DNA from: Hylemonella sp. UBA6679
Lineage (GTDB): Bacteria; Pseudomonadota; Gammaproteobacteria; Burkholderiales; Burkholderiaceae_C
Assembly (NCBI GenBank): GCA_002454975.1
Contig: DKJZ01000083.1
Span: 1 to 47,303, forward strand
Direction: 5' to 3'
Length of the DNA: 47,303 bases
The notes under the pieces were generated by a model. That model saw only the letters and a list, made by a program, of their open reading frames with translations. It had not been told where the DNA came from and did not search any database. A program made the translations under genes and the position numbers. Position 1 is the stretch's first letter; each line of letters opens with the position of its first letter. Shown one piece after another: positions 1-7,455 of this stretch.

Positions 1-231
1 GTGCGGCTGCGCCCCATCCTGATGACCACACTGGCCATGATTTTTGGCATGGTGCCCTTGGCCTTTGCCTTGACCGAAGGCTCCGAACAGCGCGCGCCCA
101 TGGGGCAGGCGGTGATCGGGGGCGTCATCACCTCCTCGGTGCTCACGCTGGTGGTGGTGCCGGTGGTGTATTGCTACATGGATGATTTCTCGAACTGGTT
201 AAGGCGCCTATGGCGCGGCTCACCTCGGTAA
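1..231 (+). CDS. RND-family efflux pump, C-terminal fragment
   Basis: This is the 3' end of a gene that begins before the window; the reading frame is open from base 1. The 76 visible residues contain the last transmembrane segments of an AcrB/MexB-type resistance-nodulation-division transporter, with the family-typical stretch MTTLAMIFGMVPLAF followed by GSEQRAPMGQAVIGG and a final hydrophobic helix ending in a basic tail (WLRRLWRG). Such pumps are proton-driven inner-membrane trimers working with a periplasmic adaptor and a TolC channel. A TolC-type gene lies 1 kb downstream on the same strand, which fits, but two other genes lie between, so a dedicated tripartite operon is not proven. Substrate cannot be inferred from this fragment. 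Confidence 0.9.
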   Translation: MRLRPILMTTLAMIFGMVPLAFALTEGSEQRAPMGQAVIGGVITSSVLTLVVVPVVYCYMDDFSNWLRRLWRGSPR

Positions 232-255
232 AATTGACCTTTTATGGACCGAACA

Positions 256-933
256 ATGAACATTGAACTTGCCCGCAGCCACATGATTGAACAGCAAATC
301 CGCCCCTGGGATGTTCTGGACACCCGGGTGCTCGAGCTGCTGTCGGTCGTCAAACGTGAAGAATTCGTCCCCTCGGCCCACCAGGCACTGGCCTTTGTGG
401 ACATGGAAATCCCCTTGCTGGGCAGCAGCCACGAGGCCATGGTGCGCGACGAGTGCATGCTTGCGCCGCGCTTAGAGGCCCGCATGTTGCAAGACCTCGC
501 CTTGCAAAGCAGCGACGCGGTGCTGGAAATCGGCACGGGTTCGGGCTACATGGCTGCGCTGCTTGCCCACAGCGCCAAGCGTGTGGTGAGCCTGGAAATT
601 CACCCTGAGCTGGCCGCCATGGCGCGCGCCAACTTGCAAAAAGCCGGCGTGCGCCATGTTGAAGTGCTGCAAGCCGACGGCGCCTTGCCCGAGTCGGTCA
701 GCGGCCAGTTTGATGCCATCGTTTTGAGCGGCTCCGTGGCCCGTGTACCCGACTTCTTGCGTGACAAACTCAAAGTGGGTGGCCGCCTGCTGGCCATTGT
801 GGGCGATGAGCCTGTGATGTGCGCCACCCTCATCACCCGTACCGGACCCCAAGCCTTTGGCAAGCGCGCCTTGTGGGACACCGTGGCGCCCCGTTTGCAT
901 CACTTCCCTGAAACTGAACGTTTCAGCTTCTGA
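256..933 (+). CDS. Protein-L-isoaspartate O-methyltransferase family protein
   Basis: SAM-dependent methyltransferase of the Pcm family. Residues about 89-98 (VLEIGTGSGY) form the glycine-rich SAM-binding motif I, followed by an acidic motif around SLEIHPELA. The N-terminus MIEQQIRPWDVLD is typical of betaproteobacterial members. I place the start at the ATG at 256, where relatives usually begin; an in-frame ATG at 244 would add four residues, and neither has a strong Shine-Dalgarno. Classical Pcm repairs isoaspartyl residues in damaged proteins, but this shorter TolC-adjacent subgroup often lacks features of true Pcm, so the substrate is uncertain. It starts 24 bp after the RND gene and is followed after 2 bp by a rhodanese gene, which suggests one transcript. 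Confidence 0.85.
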   Translation: MNIELARSHMIEQQIRPWDVLDTRVLELLSVVKREEFVPSAHQALAFVDMEIPLLGSSHEAMVRDECMLAPRLEARMLQDLALQSSDAVLEIGTGSGYMAALLAHSAKRVVSLEIHPELAAMARANLQKAGVRHVEVLQADGALPESVSGQFDAIVLSGSVARVPDFLRDKLKVGGRLLAIVGDEPVMCATLITRTGPQAFGKRALWDTVAPRLHHFPETERFSF

Positions 934-935
934 CC

Positions 936-1250
936 ATGATCGACCAAGTCCCCCCTTCCGCCCTGAGCGATTGGTTTGCCCAGCACACGGGGGCAGGCTT
1001 GCCCCTGGTGCTCGATGTGCGCGAGCCCCATGAACTTGCTGTGATCTCGGTCAAACCTGCGGGTTTTGAAGTGCTCACCATCCCCATGGGAACCGTTCCT
1101 GATCGCCTGGCAGACATCGACCCGCAACGCCCCATCGCGGTGCTGTGTCACGCTGGCATGCGCAGCCAGCGCGTGGCCATGTTCCTGCAAGAGCAGGGCT
1201 ACCCAACGCTGGCCAACATTGCTGGCGGTGTGATGGCCTGGCCGCAGTGA
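936..1250 (+). CDS. Rhodanese-like domain protein
   Basis: A 104-residue single-domain rhodanese (GlpE-like size). The active-site loop is CHAGMR with the catalytic cysteine at residue 71, and the N-terminal LVLDVREPHE matches the family signature. Single-domain rhodaneses carry a persulfide on this cysteine and transfer sulfane sulfur to thiol acceptors in the cytoplasm; no signal peptide is visible. The gene begins 2 bp after the methyltransferase stop. The combination Pcm-like protein, rhodanese, TolC is one I recognise as recurring in Comamonadaceae and relatives, but no functional link is apparent. The physiological acceptor cannot be deduced. Confidence 0.9.
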   Translation: MIDQVPPSALSDWFAQHTGAGLPLVLDVREPHELAVISVKPAGFEVLTIPMGTVPDRLADIDPQRPIAVLCHAGMRSQRVAMFLQEQGYPTLANIAGGVMAWPQ

Positions 1251-1303
1251 CACGACCTTGCCACACCCGCTTGGTGCCTAGATTTGTTTTTGAAAGTGTC
1301 TCC

Positions 1304-2635
1304 ATGAGCCGATTCCGTCTGTCCCTGGTCTGCGCCCTGGTGGGTGCAGCCACCCTGCCCGCCCACGCCCAAAGTCTGCAAGAACTCTACGAGGCAGCGC
1401 GCGGGTACGACGCGGCCTACATGGCGGCGAAATCGCAAGCGCAGGCCAATGTGTTTTTGTCGCAAGAAGCGCGCGCGGGTCTGCTGCCCACCCTCAACCT
1501 GGGGGCCACGCAGACCTCGGGTCAGGTCAATGTGCTTGACACCACGGCACCCAACCAAGTGTTCAACCGCACGTTTGTGAACTCGGGTGCCACCCTCAGC
1601 GCCAGCCAGCCTTTGTACCGCCCCATCAACGTGGCCAACTACGAGCAGGGTCGGCGTCAGGCCGATGTGGCACGCGAGCAGCTCAGCACCGCCGAGCAGG
1701 ACCTGATCGTGCGTACCAGCCAGGCTTACTTTGATACCTTAGGCGCTCAAGACACCCTGACTTTTGTGCAAGCCCAAAAAACCGCGGTGGCTGAACAGCT
1801 CGCCTCAGCCAAGCGCAACTTTGAAGTAGGTACCGCCACCATCACCGACACACGCGAAGCACAAGCCCGCTTTGACCTGGTGGTGGCCCAAGAAATCGCA
1901 GCCGACAACGACTTGCGCGTCAAGCGCTTGGCACTTGAGCAATTGGTGGGTCGCAGCAACGTCAAGCCCGTGGGTTTGGCCGGCTCGCAGCTGCCCGCTT
2001 TGCTGCCCAACGATGTCAACCAGTGGACCCAACTCGCTGTTGATGCGCACCCGCAAATCCGCCAGGCGCGCATTGCCCTGGAGGTGGCAGAGCTGGAGGT
2101 GAAAAAAGCCGAGGCAGGCCACAAACCCACGCTGGACCTCACGGCCAGCTACGCCTACCAAGACGCTTCCAACGGCACCACCGTGTCTGCGGTGACCTCC
2201 AAAACCACCACCGGCATTGTGGGCCTGTCGTTCAACTTGCCGCTGTTTGGCGGGTTCTTCACGCAAAACCGCATCAAGGAAACCCTGTCCTTGGTGGAAA
2301 AAGCGCGCAGCGATCTGGAAGCCACCACGCGCAACATCTCGCAGGCCACCCGCGCTGCATTTTTTGGGGTGTCGTCCGGGCTGGGCCAGGTCAAAGCACT
2401 GGAGGCTGCAGAGGCTTCGAGCCAAAGCTCGCTCGATGCCAACAAGCTGGGTTACCAGGTGGGCGTGCGCATCAACATCGATGTGCTCAATGCACAGAGC
2501 CAGCTTTTCCAAACCAAACGCGACCTGGCCAAGGCCCGCTACGACGTGCTGGTGGGTGGGCTCAAACTGCGTCAGGCCAGCGGTCAGCTCAAAGCTGAAG
2601 ACGTGGCCATGGTCAACGCCCTGCTGGCCAAATAA
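1304..2635 (+). CDS. tolC: TolC family outer-membrane channel protein
   Basis: A 443-residue outer-membrane efflux channel. The ATG at 1304 gives a clean signal peptide (about 20 residues, ending LPAHAQ) followed by the mature start SLQELYEAARGYDAAY, typical of TolC. The open frame extends upstream to 1145, but that part overlaps the rhodanese gene and reads as nonsense. Two repeats of the outer-membrane efflux domain cover most of the protein, with long amphipathic helices rich in Ala/Gln. It forms the exit duct for RND pumps or type I secretion. The TAA stop (2633-2635) directly abuts the stop codon of the convergent kdtA gene with no base between. Confidence 0.92.
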   Translation: MSRFRLSLVCALVGAATLPAHAQSLQELYEAARGYDAAYMAAKSQAQANVFLSQEARAGLLPTLNLGATQTSGQVNVLDTTAPNQVFNRTFVNSGATLSASQPLYRPINVANYEQGRRQADVAREQLSTAEQDLIVRTSQAYFDTLGAQDTLTFVQAQKTAVAEQLASAKRNFEVGTATITDTREAQARFDLVVAQEIAADNDLRVKRLALEQLVGRSNVKPVGLAGSQLPALLPNDVNQWTQLAVDAHPQIRQARIALEVAELEVKKAEAGHKPTLDLTASYAYQDASNGTTVSAVTSKTTTGIVGLSFNLPLFGGFFTQNRIKETLSLVEKARSDLEATTRNISQATRAAFFGVSSGLGQVKALEAAEASSQSSLDANKLGYQVGVRINIDVLNAQSQLFQTKRDLAKARYDVLVGGLKLRQASGQLKAEDVAMVNALLAK

Positions 2636-3898
2636 TCAGCCCTTGAGCCAGGCCGCCAGTGCCTGGGCGGTGCGTTGAGCCGCACCGCGGTGCGCCCGGG
2701 CAAAATGCAATGCCGCTTGGTGCATCTGTGCCTGCTCGGGACTTTGAACCAGGGCAACCGCACGGTCATGCGCTTGGCGCACATCCGCGCAGCGCAGCGC
2801 GGCACCAGCGTCTAAGGCCAGCTCTGCGGCCTGCATGAAATTGAAGGTGTGCGGGCCCATGAGCACTGGGCAGCCGCACGCTGCGGCCTCAATCAAGTTT
2901 TGCCCACCCAAGGCTTCAAAGCTTCCTCCGAGCAAAGCCACATCGCTCAGGCTGTAATACATCGCCATCTCGCCCAAAGAGTCGCCCAGCCACACATCAG
3001 CAGGCTGCGGCGCATCGGTCCAGCCAGAGCGGCGCGACAGGCTCAGGCCCCGGGCCACCACCAGCGCAGCGACCTCGTCAAAACGCTGGGGATGTCGCGG
3101 CACCAGCAGCCACTGCACCGGCGCCCCTAAGGCGCGCACCAGGTCGAGCAAGGCTGCTTCTTCGCCTTCGCGCGAGCTTGCCAGCATGACCACCGGGCGC
3201 GAACCCAAAGCTCGCCAGGCCCGGCCCTGCTGGCACTGGGCCGCGTTGGGTGTGGCATCAAACTTGAGGTTGCCAAACACCTCGACACGTGGCGCGCCCA
3301 AGGTTTGCAAACGCGCGGCATCCTGCGGCGTTTGTGCGTACACCGCGCTCAAACCAGCAAAGGCTGGCCTGGACAACACGCCAAGGCGCATCGCCTGGCG
3401 CATGGATTTTTCGCTCATGCGGGCATTGGCCAACACCATGGGCACACCCAACTGCTTGGCTTGGTCGATCAGGTTGGGCCACACCTCGGTTTCGAGCAAG
3501 ATGCCCAAGGCTGGGCGGTGATGCATGAAAAATTCGCGTGTGGCTTGCGGGGTGTCCCAGGGCAGCCAGGCTTGCGCGTCACCGGGCTGCAGCAGGGCCA
3601 GGCCCTCTTGCCGGCCAGTGGCCGTACCGTGGGTCAGGAGCAAGCGCATGCCTGGCACGCGCGCGCGCAAGGCTTGCACCAACAAGGCTGCGGTGCGGGT
3701 TTCACCCAAAGAAACCGCATGCACCCACAGGGTGCGGCCATCGGCCACCCAAGGCGTTGAGGTGTACTGGCCAAAGCGCTCGCCGATGGCGTGAGCGTAC
3801 CCAGGCTCTTTGAGGGCGCGCCCCTGAAGCTTGCGAACCAGCCACGGCTGCAGCAGCCGCATCACGCCGCTGTAGATGCGCAGAGCCAGGCGAGCCAT
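2636..3898 (-). CDS. waaA: 3-deoxy-D-manno-octulosonic acid transferase
   Basis: Kdo transferase (KdtA/WaaA), 420 residues, adding Kdo from CMP-Kdo to lipid A precursor at the inner face of the cytoplasmic membrane. It starts MARLALRIYSGVMRLLQP, a hydrophobic membrane-anchor-like N-terminus, followed by the GT-B fold. Family signatures visible are WVHAVSLGET near the N-terminus, LLTHGTATGR, and the C-terminal LLGGSFEALGGQNLIEAAACG donor-binding region. I start it at 3898, where the ATG overlaps the heptosyltransferase stop (TGATG); a longer frame to 3931 would lie inside that gene. Together with waaC and the phosphomannomutase upstream it forms an LPS inner-core operon. Convergent with tolC with zero intergenic distance. 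Confidence 0.95.
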   Translation of the reverse strand: MARLALRIYSGVMRLLQPWLVRKLQGRALKEPGYAHAIGERFGQYTSTPWVADGRTLWVHAVSLGETRTAALLVQALRARVPGMRLLLTHGTATGRQEGLALLQPGDAQAWLPWDTPQATREFFMHHRPALGILLETEVWPNLIDQAKQLGVPMVLANARMSEKSMRQAMRLGVLSRPAFAGLSAVYAQTPQDAARLQTLGAPRVEVFGNLKFDATPNAAQCQQGRAWRALGSRPVVMLASSREGEEAALLDLVRALGAPVQWLLVPRHPQRFDEVAALVVARGLSLSRRSGWTDAPQPADVWLGDSLGEMAMYYSLSDVALLGGSFEALGGQNLIEAAACGCPVLMGPHTFNFMQAAELALDAGAALRCADVRQAHDRAVALVQSPEQAQMHQAALHFARAHRGAAQRTAQALAAWLKG

Positions 3899-4884
3899 CA
3901 CGCCGCAGCCACAGCCTGCCAGGCTTGCCATACGGTGGCCACATCGGGGGTAGGCTGGGCAAACACCGCCTGTTGACGCACCCGTGGGCCTTGGGGCAAG
4001 GGCCCTGTGCGCCAGGCTGTGTCGAAGTTATAAATTTGCACATGTGGCAGGTTCAAGGCCACCGCAATGTGGCTCAAGCCTGAGTCCACGCCTACGACCC
4101 CAGCACTAGTGGCCAGGCGGTCGGTGAGCGCATCCAGACGCAAACGCGGCCATACCACAGCGCCAGGGATGCGCTGAGCCAAAGCGTGCGAGCGAGCCTC
4201 TTCGGCATCGTTGCCGTGCAGCACATCCACACCCAGGCCATGGTCGTGCAAACGCTGACCCAGGGCCACCCAATGCTCAAAAGGCCACTCTTTGTCAGCG
4301 CGCGAGGTGCCGTGCACAAAAGCTACCCTTGCTACGTTTTCAGGAGCGTCTTCTTTAATATCTATGCGGGCTTGAAGGCCAAAACTTATAAAGTTTGGTA
4401 CTGCATACCCAAGCGCCATGGCACACACATCGCGCGAGCGTGTGAGGGCGTGGCTGTGTGGGACCATGGGGTAGGCGCGGTCTGCCACCCAGCGCGTGGG
4501 CGCCTCGTACCCAGACCCCTCGGTGCGGTTGGCCATGGCCACGCGCGCACCAGCGGGTGTGAGGCGGGCCAATCTGGCCACCAAGGCCGATTTGGTGAGC
4601 CCCTGCAGGTCAATCACCAAGTCGTAAGCCTGCTGCTGCAAGTCTTGCGTGAATAAACGCCACTCAGCGCGGGTGCTGGCGCGCCAGGGCGATTTACGCC
4701 AACGTCGCAACTCGCAGGGGATGACGCGCTGCACCCCAGCGCAGCGCGAGACCAGCGGGGCAAAGGCGCGCTCAACCACCCAGTCGATGCGCGCATTCGG
4801 ATGGGCAGCCAAGATGTCCTGCACGGCCGGCATGGCGTGCACCACGTCGCCCAGCGAGGAGAGTTTGACGATCAGGATGTTCAA
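3898..4884 (-). CDS. waaC: Lipopolysaccharide heptosyltransferase I
   Basis: GT9-family ADP-heptose:LPS heptosyltransferase, 328 residues. The N-terminus MNILIVKLSSLGDVVHAMPA is the canonical WaaC start, so translation must begin at a TTG codon at 4884, 5 bp after the phosphomannomutase stop; no ATG or GTG is available nearby. Further motifs are HGTSRADKEWP and the ADP-heptose-binding GVDSGLSHIAVAL. It adds the first heptose to Kdo. Oddity: residues about 162-188 (DNA about 4320-4400) are encoded by a distinctly AT-rich patch unlike the rest of the gene, in the variable linker between the two GT-B lobes. The frame stays open, so the protein is probably functional. Confidence 0.93.
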   Translation of the reverse strand: MNILIVKLSSLGDVVHAMPAVQDILAAHPNARIDWVVERAFAPLVSRCAGVQRVIPCELRRWRKSPWRASTRAEWRLFTQDLQQQAYDLVIDLQGLTKSALVARLARLTPAGARVAMANRTEGSGYEAPTRWVADRAYPMVPHSHALTRSRDVCAMALGYAVPNFISFGLQARIDIKEDAPENVARVAFVHGTSRADKEWPFEHWVALGQRLHDHGLGVDVLHGNDAEEARSHALAQRIPGAVVWPRLRLDALTDRLATSAGVVGVDSGLSHIAVALNLPHVQIYNFDTAWRTGPLPQGPRVRQQAVFAQPTPDVATVWQAWQAVAAA

Positions 4885-4889
4885 TGCGT

Positions 4890-6290
4890 TCAGTGCGCGG
4901 CCTGATCCAGGGTGGCATCGGCTTTGACGGACCTGAGCAGCGCAAGCATGGTGGCCTCGATGCGAGACAGCGCCTGCGGGTTGTGCCCCTCAAAACGCAG
5001 CACCAGCACTGGGGTGGTGTTGGAGGCGCGAATCAGCCCAAAGCCATCCGTCCAATCAACGCGCACACCGTCAATGGTGGAAATACGTGCGCCCGAGGCC
5101 TCACGTAAAAACTCAGGCGTTTGCACCGCAGCCTCGAGCTGCTTGACCAAGGCGTGGGGCTCGCCCTCGGCACATTTCACATTAAGCTCAGGGGTGGAAA
5201 AACTGGTGGGCAAGGCGTTGAGCACCGCGCTGGCATCTGCAGATCGGCTGAGAATTTCGAGCAAGCGGCAACCCGCGTAGGTGCCGTCATCAAAACCGAA
5301 CCAGCGCTCTTTGAAAAAGATGTGCCCGCTCATTTCGCCACCCAAGGGGGCGTCGACCTCTTTCATTTTGGCTTTGATGAGGGAGTGGCCGGTTTTGAAC
5401 ATCAAGGCCTGACCGCCAGCGGCCTCAATGGCCGGTGCCAAGCGCTGCGAGCACTTCACATCAAACACGATGGTGCCGCCAGGCACCCGCGAGAGCACAT
5501 CTTGCGCAAACAGCATCATTTGCCGGTCAGGGAAAATATTTTGGCCGTCTTTGGTGACGATGCCCAAGCGGTCTCCATCACCGTCAAAGGCCAAGCCAAG
5601 CTCGGCATCGCCCGACTGCAAGGCAGCCATCACGTCACGCAAATTTTCGGGCTTGCTGGGGTCTGGGTGGTGGTTGGGGAAGGTGCCATCGACCTCGCTG
5701 AAAAGCTCGGTGACCTCGCAACCCAAAGCACGCAAGATGCCTGGGGCCGAGGCGCCGGCTATGCCATTGCCCGAATCAACCACGATACGCATGGGGCGCG
5801 AGAGCTTCACATCTTGCGTGATGCGGCCGGTGTAGTCGGCCAGCACATCCGCACTGCGCACCGAGCCACCTTCGCGCAGCACCCAGCTTTCGTCTTCCAT
5901 GGTGCGGCGCAGGGCCAAAATATCCTCGCCGTAAATGGCACGGCCGGCCAACACCATCTTGAAACCGTTGTAGTCGGCCGGGTTGTGGCTGCCGGTGACT
6001 TGAATGCCGCTTTGGCACAAGGTGTTGGCTGCGAAATACAGCATGGGGGTGGTCACAGCGCCAACATCGATGACCTCGATGCCGGCTTGCATCAAGCCTT
6101 CCATCAGCGCGCGGCTCAAGGCAGGGCCACTCAAACGTCCATCTCGGCCCACCGCCACCACGCGCTGACCCAGTGCCTGCGCTGCCGTGCCAAAGGCGCG
6201 ACCCAAACCCAAAGCCACCGCCTCATTCAGGGTGGAGGGGACAATGCCTCGAATGTCGTAGGCTTTGAAAATGGCGGCTGCGACTTGCAT
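4890..6290 (-). CDS. manB: Phosphomannomutase/phosphoglucomutase
   Basis: Alpha-D-phosphohexomutase (AlgC/ManB type), 466 residues, interconverting mannose-6-P/mannose-1-P or glucose-6-P/glucose-1-P to supply nucleotide sugars for envelope polysaccharides. Key sites are visible: the phosphoserine loop VTGSHNPADYNG, the metal-binding AFDGDGDRLG, the sugar-binding GGEMSGH, and a C-terminal phosphate-binding RASNTTPVLVLRFE. The ATG at 6290 (MQVAAAIFKAYDIRG) has a purine-rich upstream GGGAAAGA; a longer frame to 6329 lacks family support. It is the first gene of the LPS core operon and lies 5 bp before waaC. Confidence 0.93.
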   Translation of the reverse strand: MQVAAAIFKAYDIRGIVPSTLNEAVALGLGRAFGTAAQALGQRVVAVGRDGRLSGPALSRALMEGLMQAGIEVIDVGAVTTPMLYFAANTLCQSGIQVTGSHNPADYNGFKMVLAGRAIYGEDILALRRTMEDESWVLREGGSVRSADVLADYTGRITQDVKLSRPMRIVVDSGNGIAGASAPGILRALGCEVTELFSEVDGTFPNHHPDPSKPENLRDVMAALQSGDAELGLAFDGDGDRLGIVTKDGQNIFPDRQMMLFAQDVLSRVPGGTIVFDVKCSQRLAPAIEAAGGQALMFKTGHSLIKAKMKEVDAPLGGEMSGHIFFKERWFGFDDGTYAGCRLLEILSRSADASAVLNALPTSFSTPELNVKCAEGEPHALVKQLEAAVQTPEFLREASGARISTIDGVRVDWTDGFGLIRASNTTPVLVLRFEGHNPQALSRIEATMLALLRSVKADATLDQAAH

Positions 6291-6378
6291 GTGTCTTTCC
6301 CTAAAAACGTGTGGTGAGTCACCGCGCATTGTAGGTCGAGCCCAAGGGGCTGGGTCTGCTTTGTGCCGGCCTGCGGCC

Positions 6379-7440
6379 TCAGGCCAACCAAGCGTCTATG
6401 GCAGCGCGGGCTGAGGCAGTGTCGTCGCAAAACAAAGCATCCACCCCAGCGTCAAGGTAAGCCGTGACTTCACGATGGGTGTGGCCATGCTGTGCATCGT
6501 CTGCACCCTCGCTCACCTGAAAAACAGCAGGTAAAAAGAAGTTTTCTGGCCGTACGGTCCAGACTTGCACCGCTAAGCCCAAGGCGTGCGCGTTTTGCAC
6601 CAACGCTGTGGGTGCGAGCAGGTCCAGGGCTCGGCCTTGGGCATCTCGCCGCCAAGGCAGCACCCATTCTTTGTGGGGCGCCACCACATCGGCATAGGCA
6701 GCGATGTCTGCCAAGCCTTTTGAAGATTGCATATGCGCATAGCTCAGGCCTTGCGCCTGCCCATCCGCAGGTCCACCGTGCAGATCCACAAGCTGGGCTA
6801 AACGGAGGTCTGAGCACTGGCGCAAGGCTTTGAGGTTGCTCACCTCAAAGGACTGAACCACCACAGGTGCACCGCGGTGGTTCCAGCCGTGTTGCTGCAA
6901 GACTGCCAGCAAAGCGGGCTCGAGTGGCAGACCTATGCTTTGAAAATAGCTGGGGTGCTTGGTTTCTGGCTCCACGCCTATGACGTGGTCAGGCATGCGC
7001 AACGCTTGGTGTTTGGCCAGGTTGATGATGTCGTCGAAGGTGGGAATGTCAAATGCGTCGTTGTGCTGTGCGCTGGCTGGGCGCAAATGCGGCAAACGCT
7101 CGCGTGCGCGCAGGGTTTTGAGCTCGGCCAAGGTGAAGTCTTCTACAAACCAGCCGCGCATGTCGACGCCGTCGATGGTTTTGCGGCAACAACGCGCAGC
7201 AAATTCCGCCAGCTCATGCACATTGGTGGTGGCCTCCAGCATGCGGCCTTGCGCATCAACCCGGGCCAACACATTGTCGTGGCGCGCGACCAAAACACCG
7301 TCGCGGGTGATGACGAGGTCGGGCTCGATCACGTCCGCACCCTCCAAGATGGCTTGGCGGTAAGCCTCCAGGGTGTGCTCGGGGAAAGACGCGCTAGCGC
7401 CCCGGTGCGCAATCAGGGCGGGAACCGGTGGCCAGGGCAT
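6379..7440 (-). CDS. Glycerophosphodiester phosphodiesterase
   Basis: GDPD-family enzyme of 353 residues that hydrolyses glycerophosphodiesters to sn-glycerol-3-phosphate and an alcohol. The catalytic and metal-binding motifs are plain: IAHRGASASFPEHT near the start, EPDLVITRDGVLVARHD after it, and a C-terminal QVWTVRP. Its length and the insertion between the second and third motifs (TIDGVDMRGW to LRPASAQ) are GlpQ-like. GlpQ is normally periplasmic, but the N-terminus MPWPPVPALIAHRGA has no signal peptide, so a cytoplasmic location (UgpQ-like role) is more likely. It lies 15 bp behind the acyl-CoA dehydrogenase and may be cotranscribed, perhaps only by position. Confidence 0.88.
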   Translation of the reverse strand: MPWPPVPALIAHRGASASFPEHTLEAYRQAILEGADVIEPDLVITRDGVLVARHDNVLARVDAQGRMLEATTNVHELAEFAARCCRKTIDGVDMRGWFVEDFTLAELKTLRARERLPHLRPASAQHNDAFDIPTFDDIINLAKHQALRMPDHVIGVEPETKHPSYFQSIGLPLEPALLAVLQQHGWNHRGAPVVVQSFEVSNLKALRQCSDLRLAQLVDLHGGPADGQAQGLSYAHMQSSKGLADIAAYADVVAPHKEWVLPWRRDAQGRALDLLAPTALVQNAHALGLAVQVWTVRPENFFLPAVFQVSEGADDAQHGHTHREVTAYLDAGVDALFCDDTASARAAIDAWLA

Positions 7441-7455
7441 GCGAGGGCGTGCGCC

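Noticed and set aside
5121..6317. A 398-codon plus-strand frame
   Set aside because: Shadow of the phosphomannomutase gene, whose catalytic motifs are intact on the minus strand.
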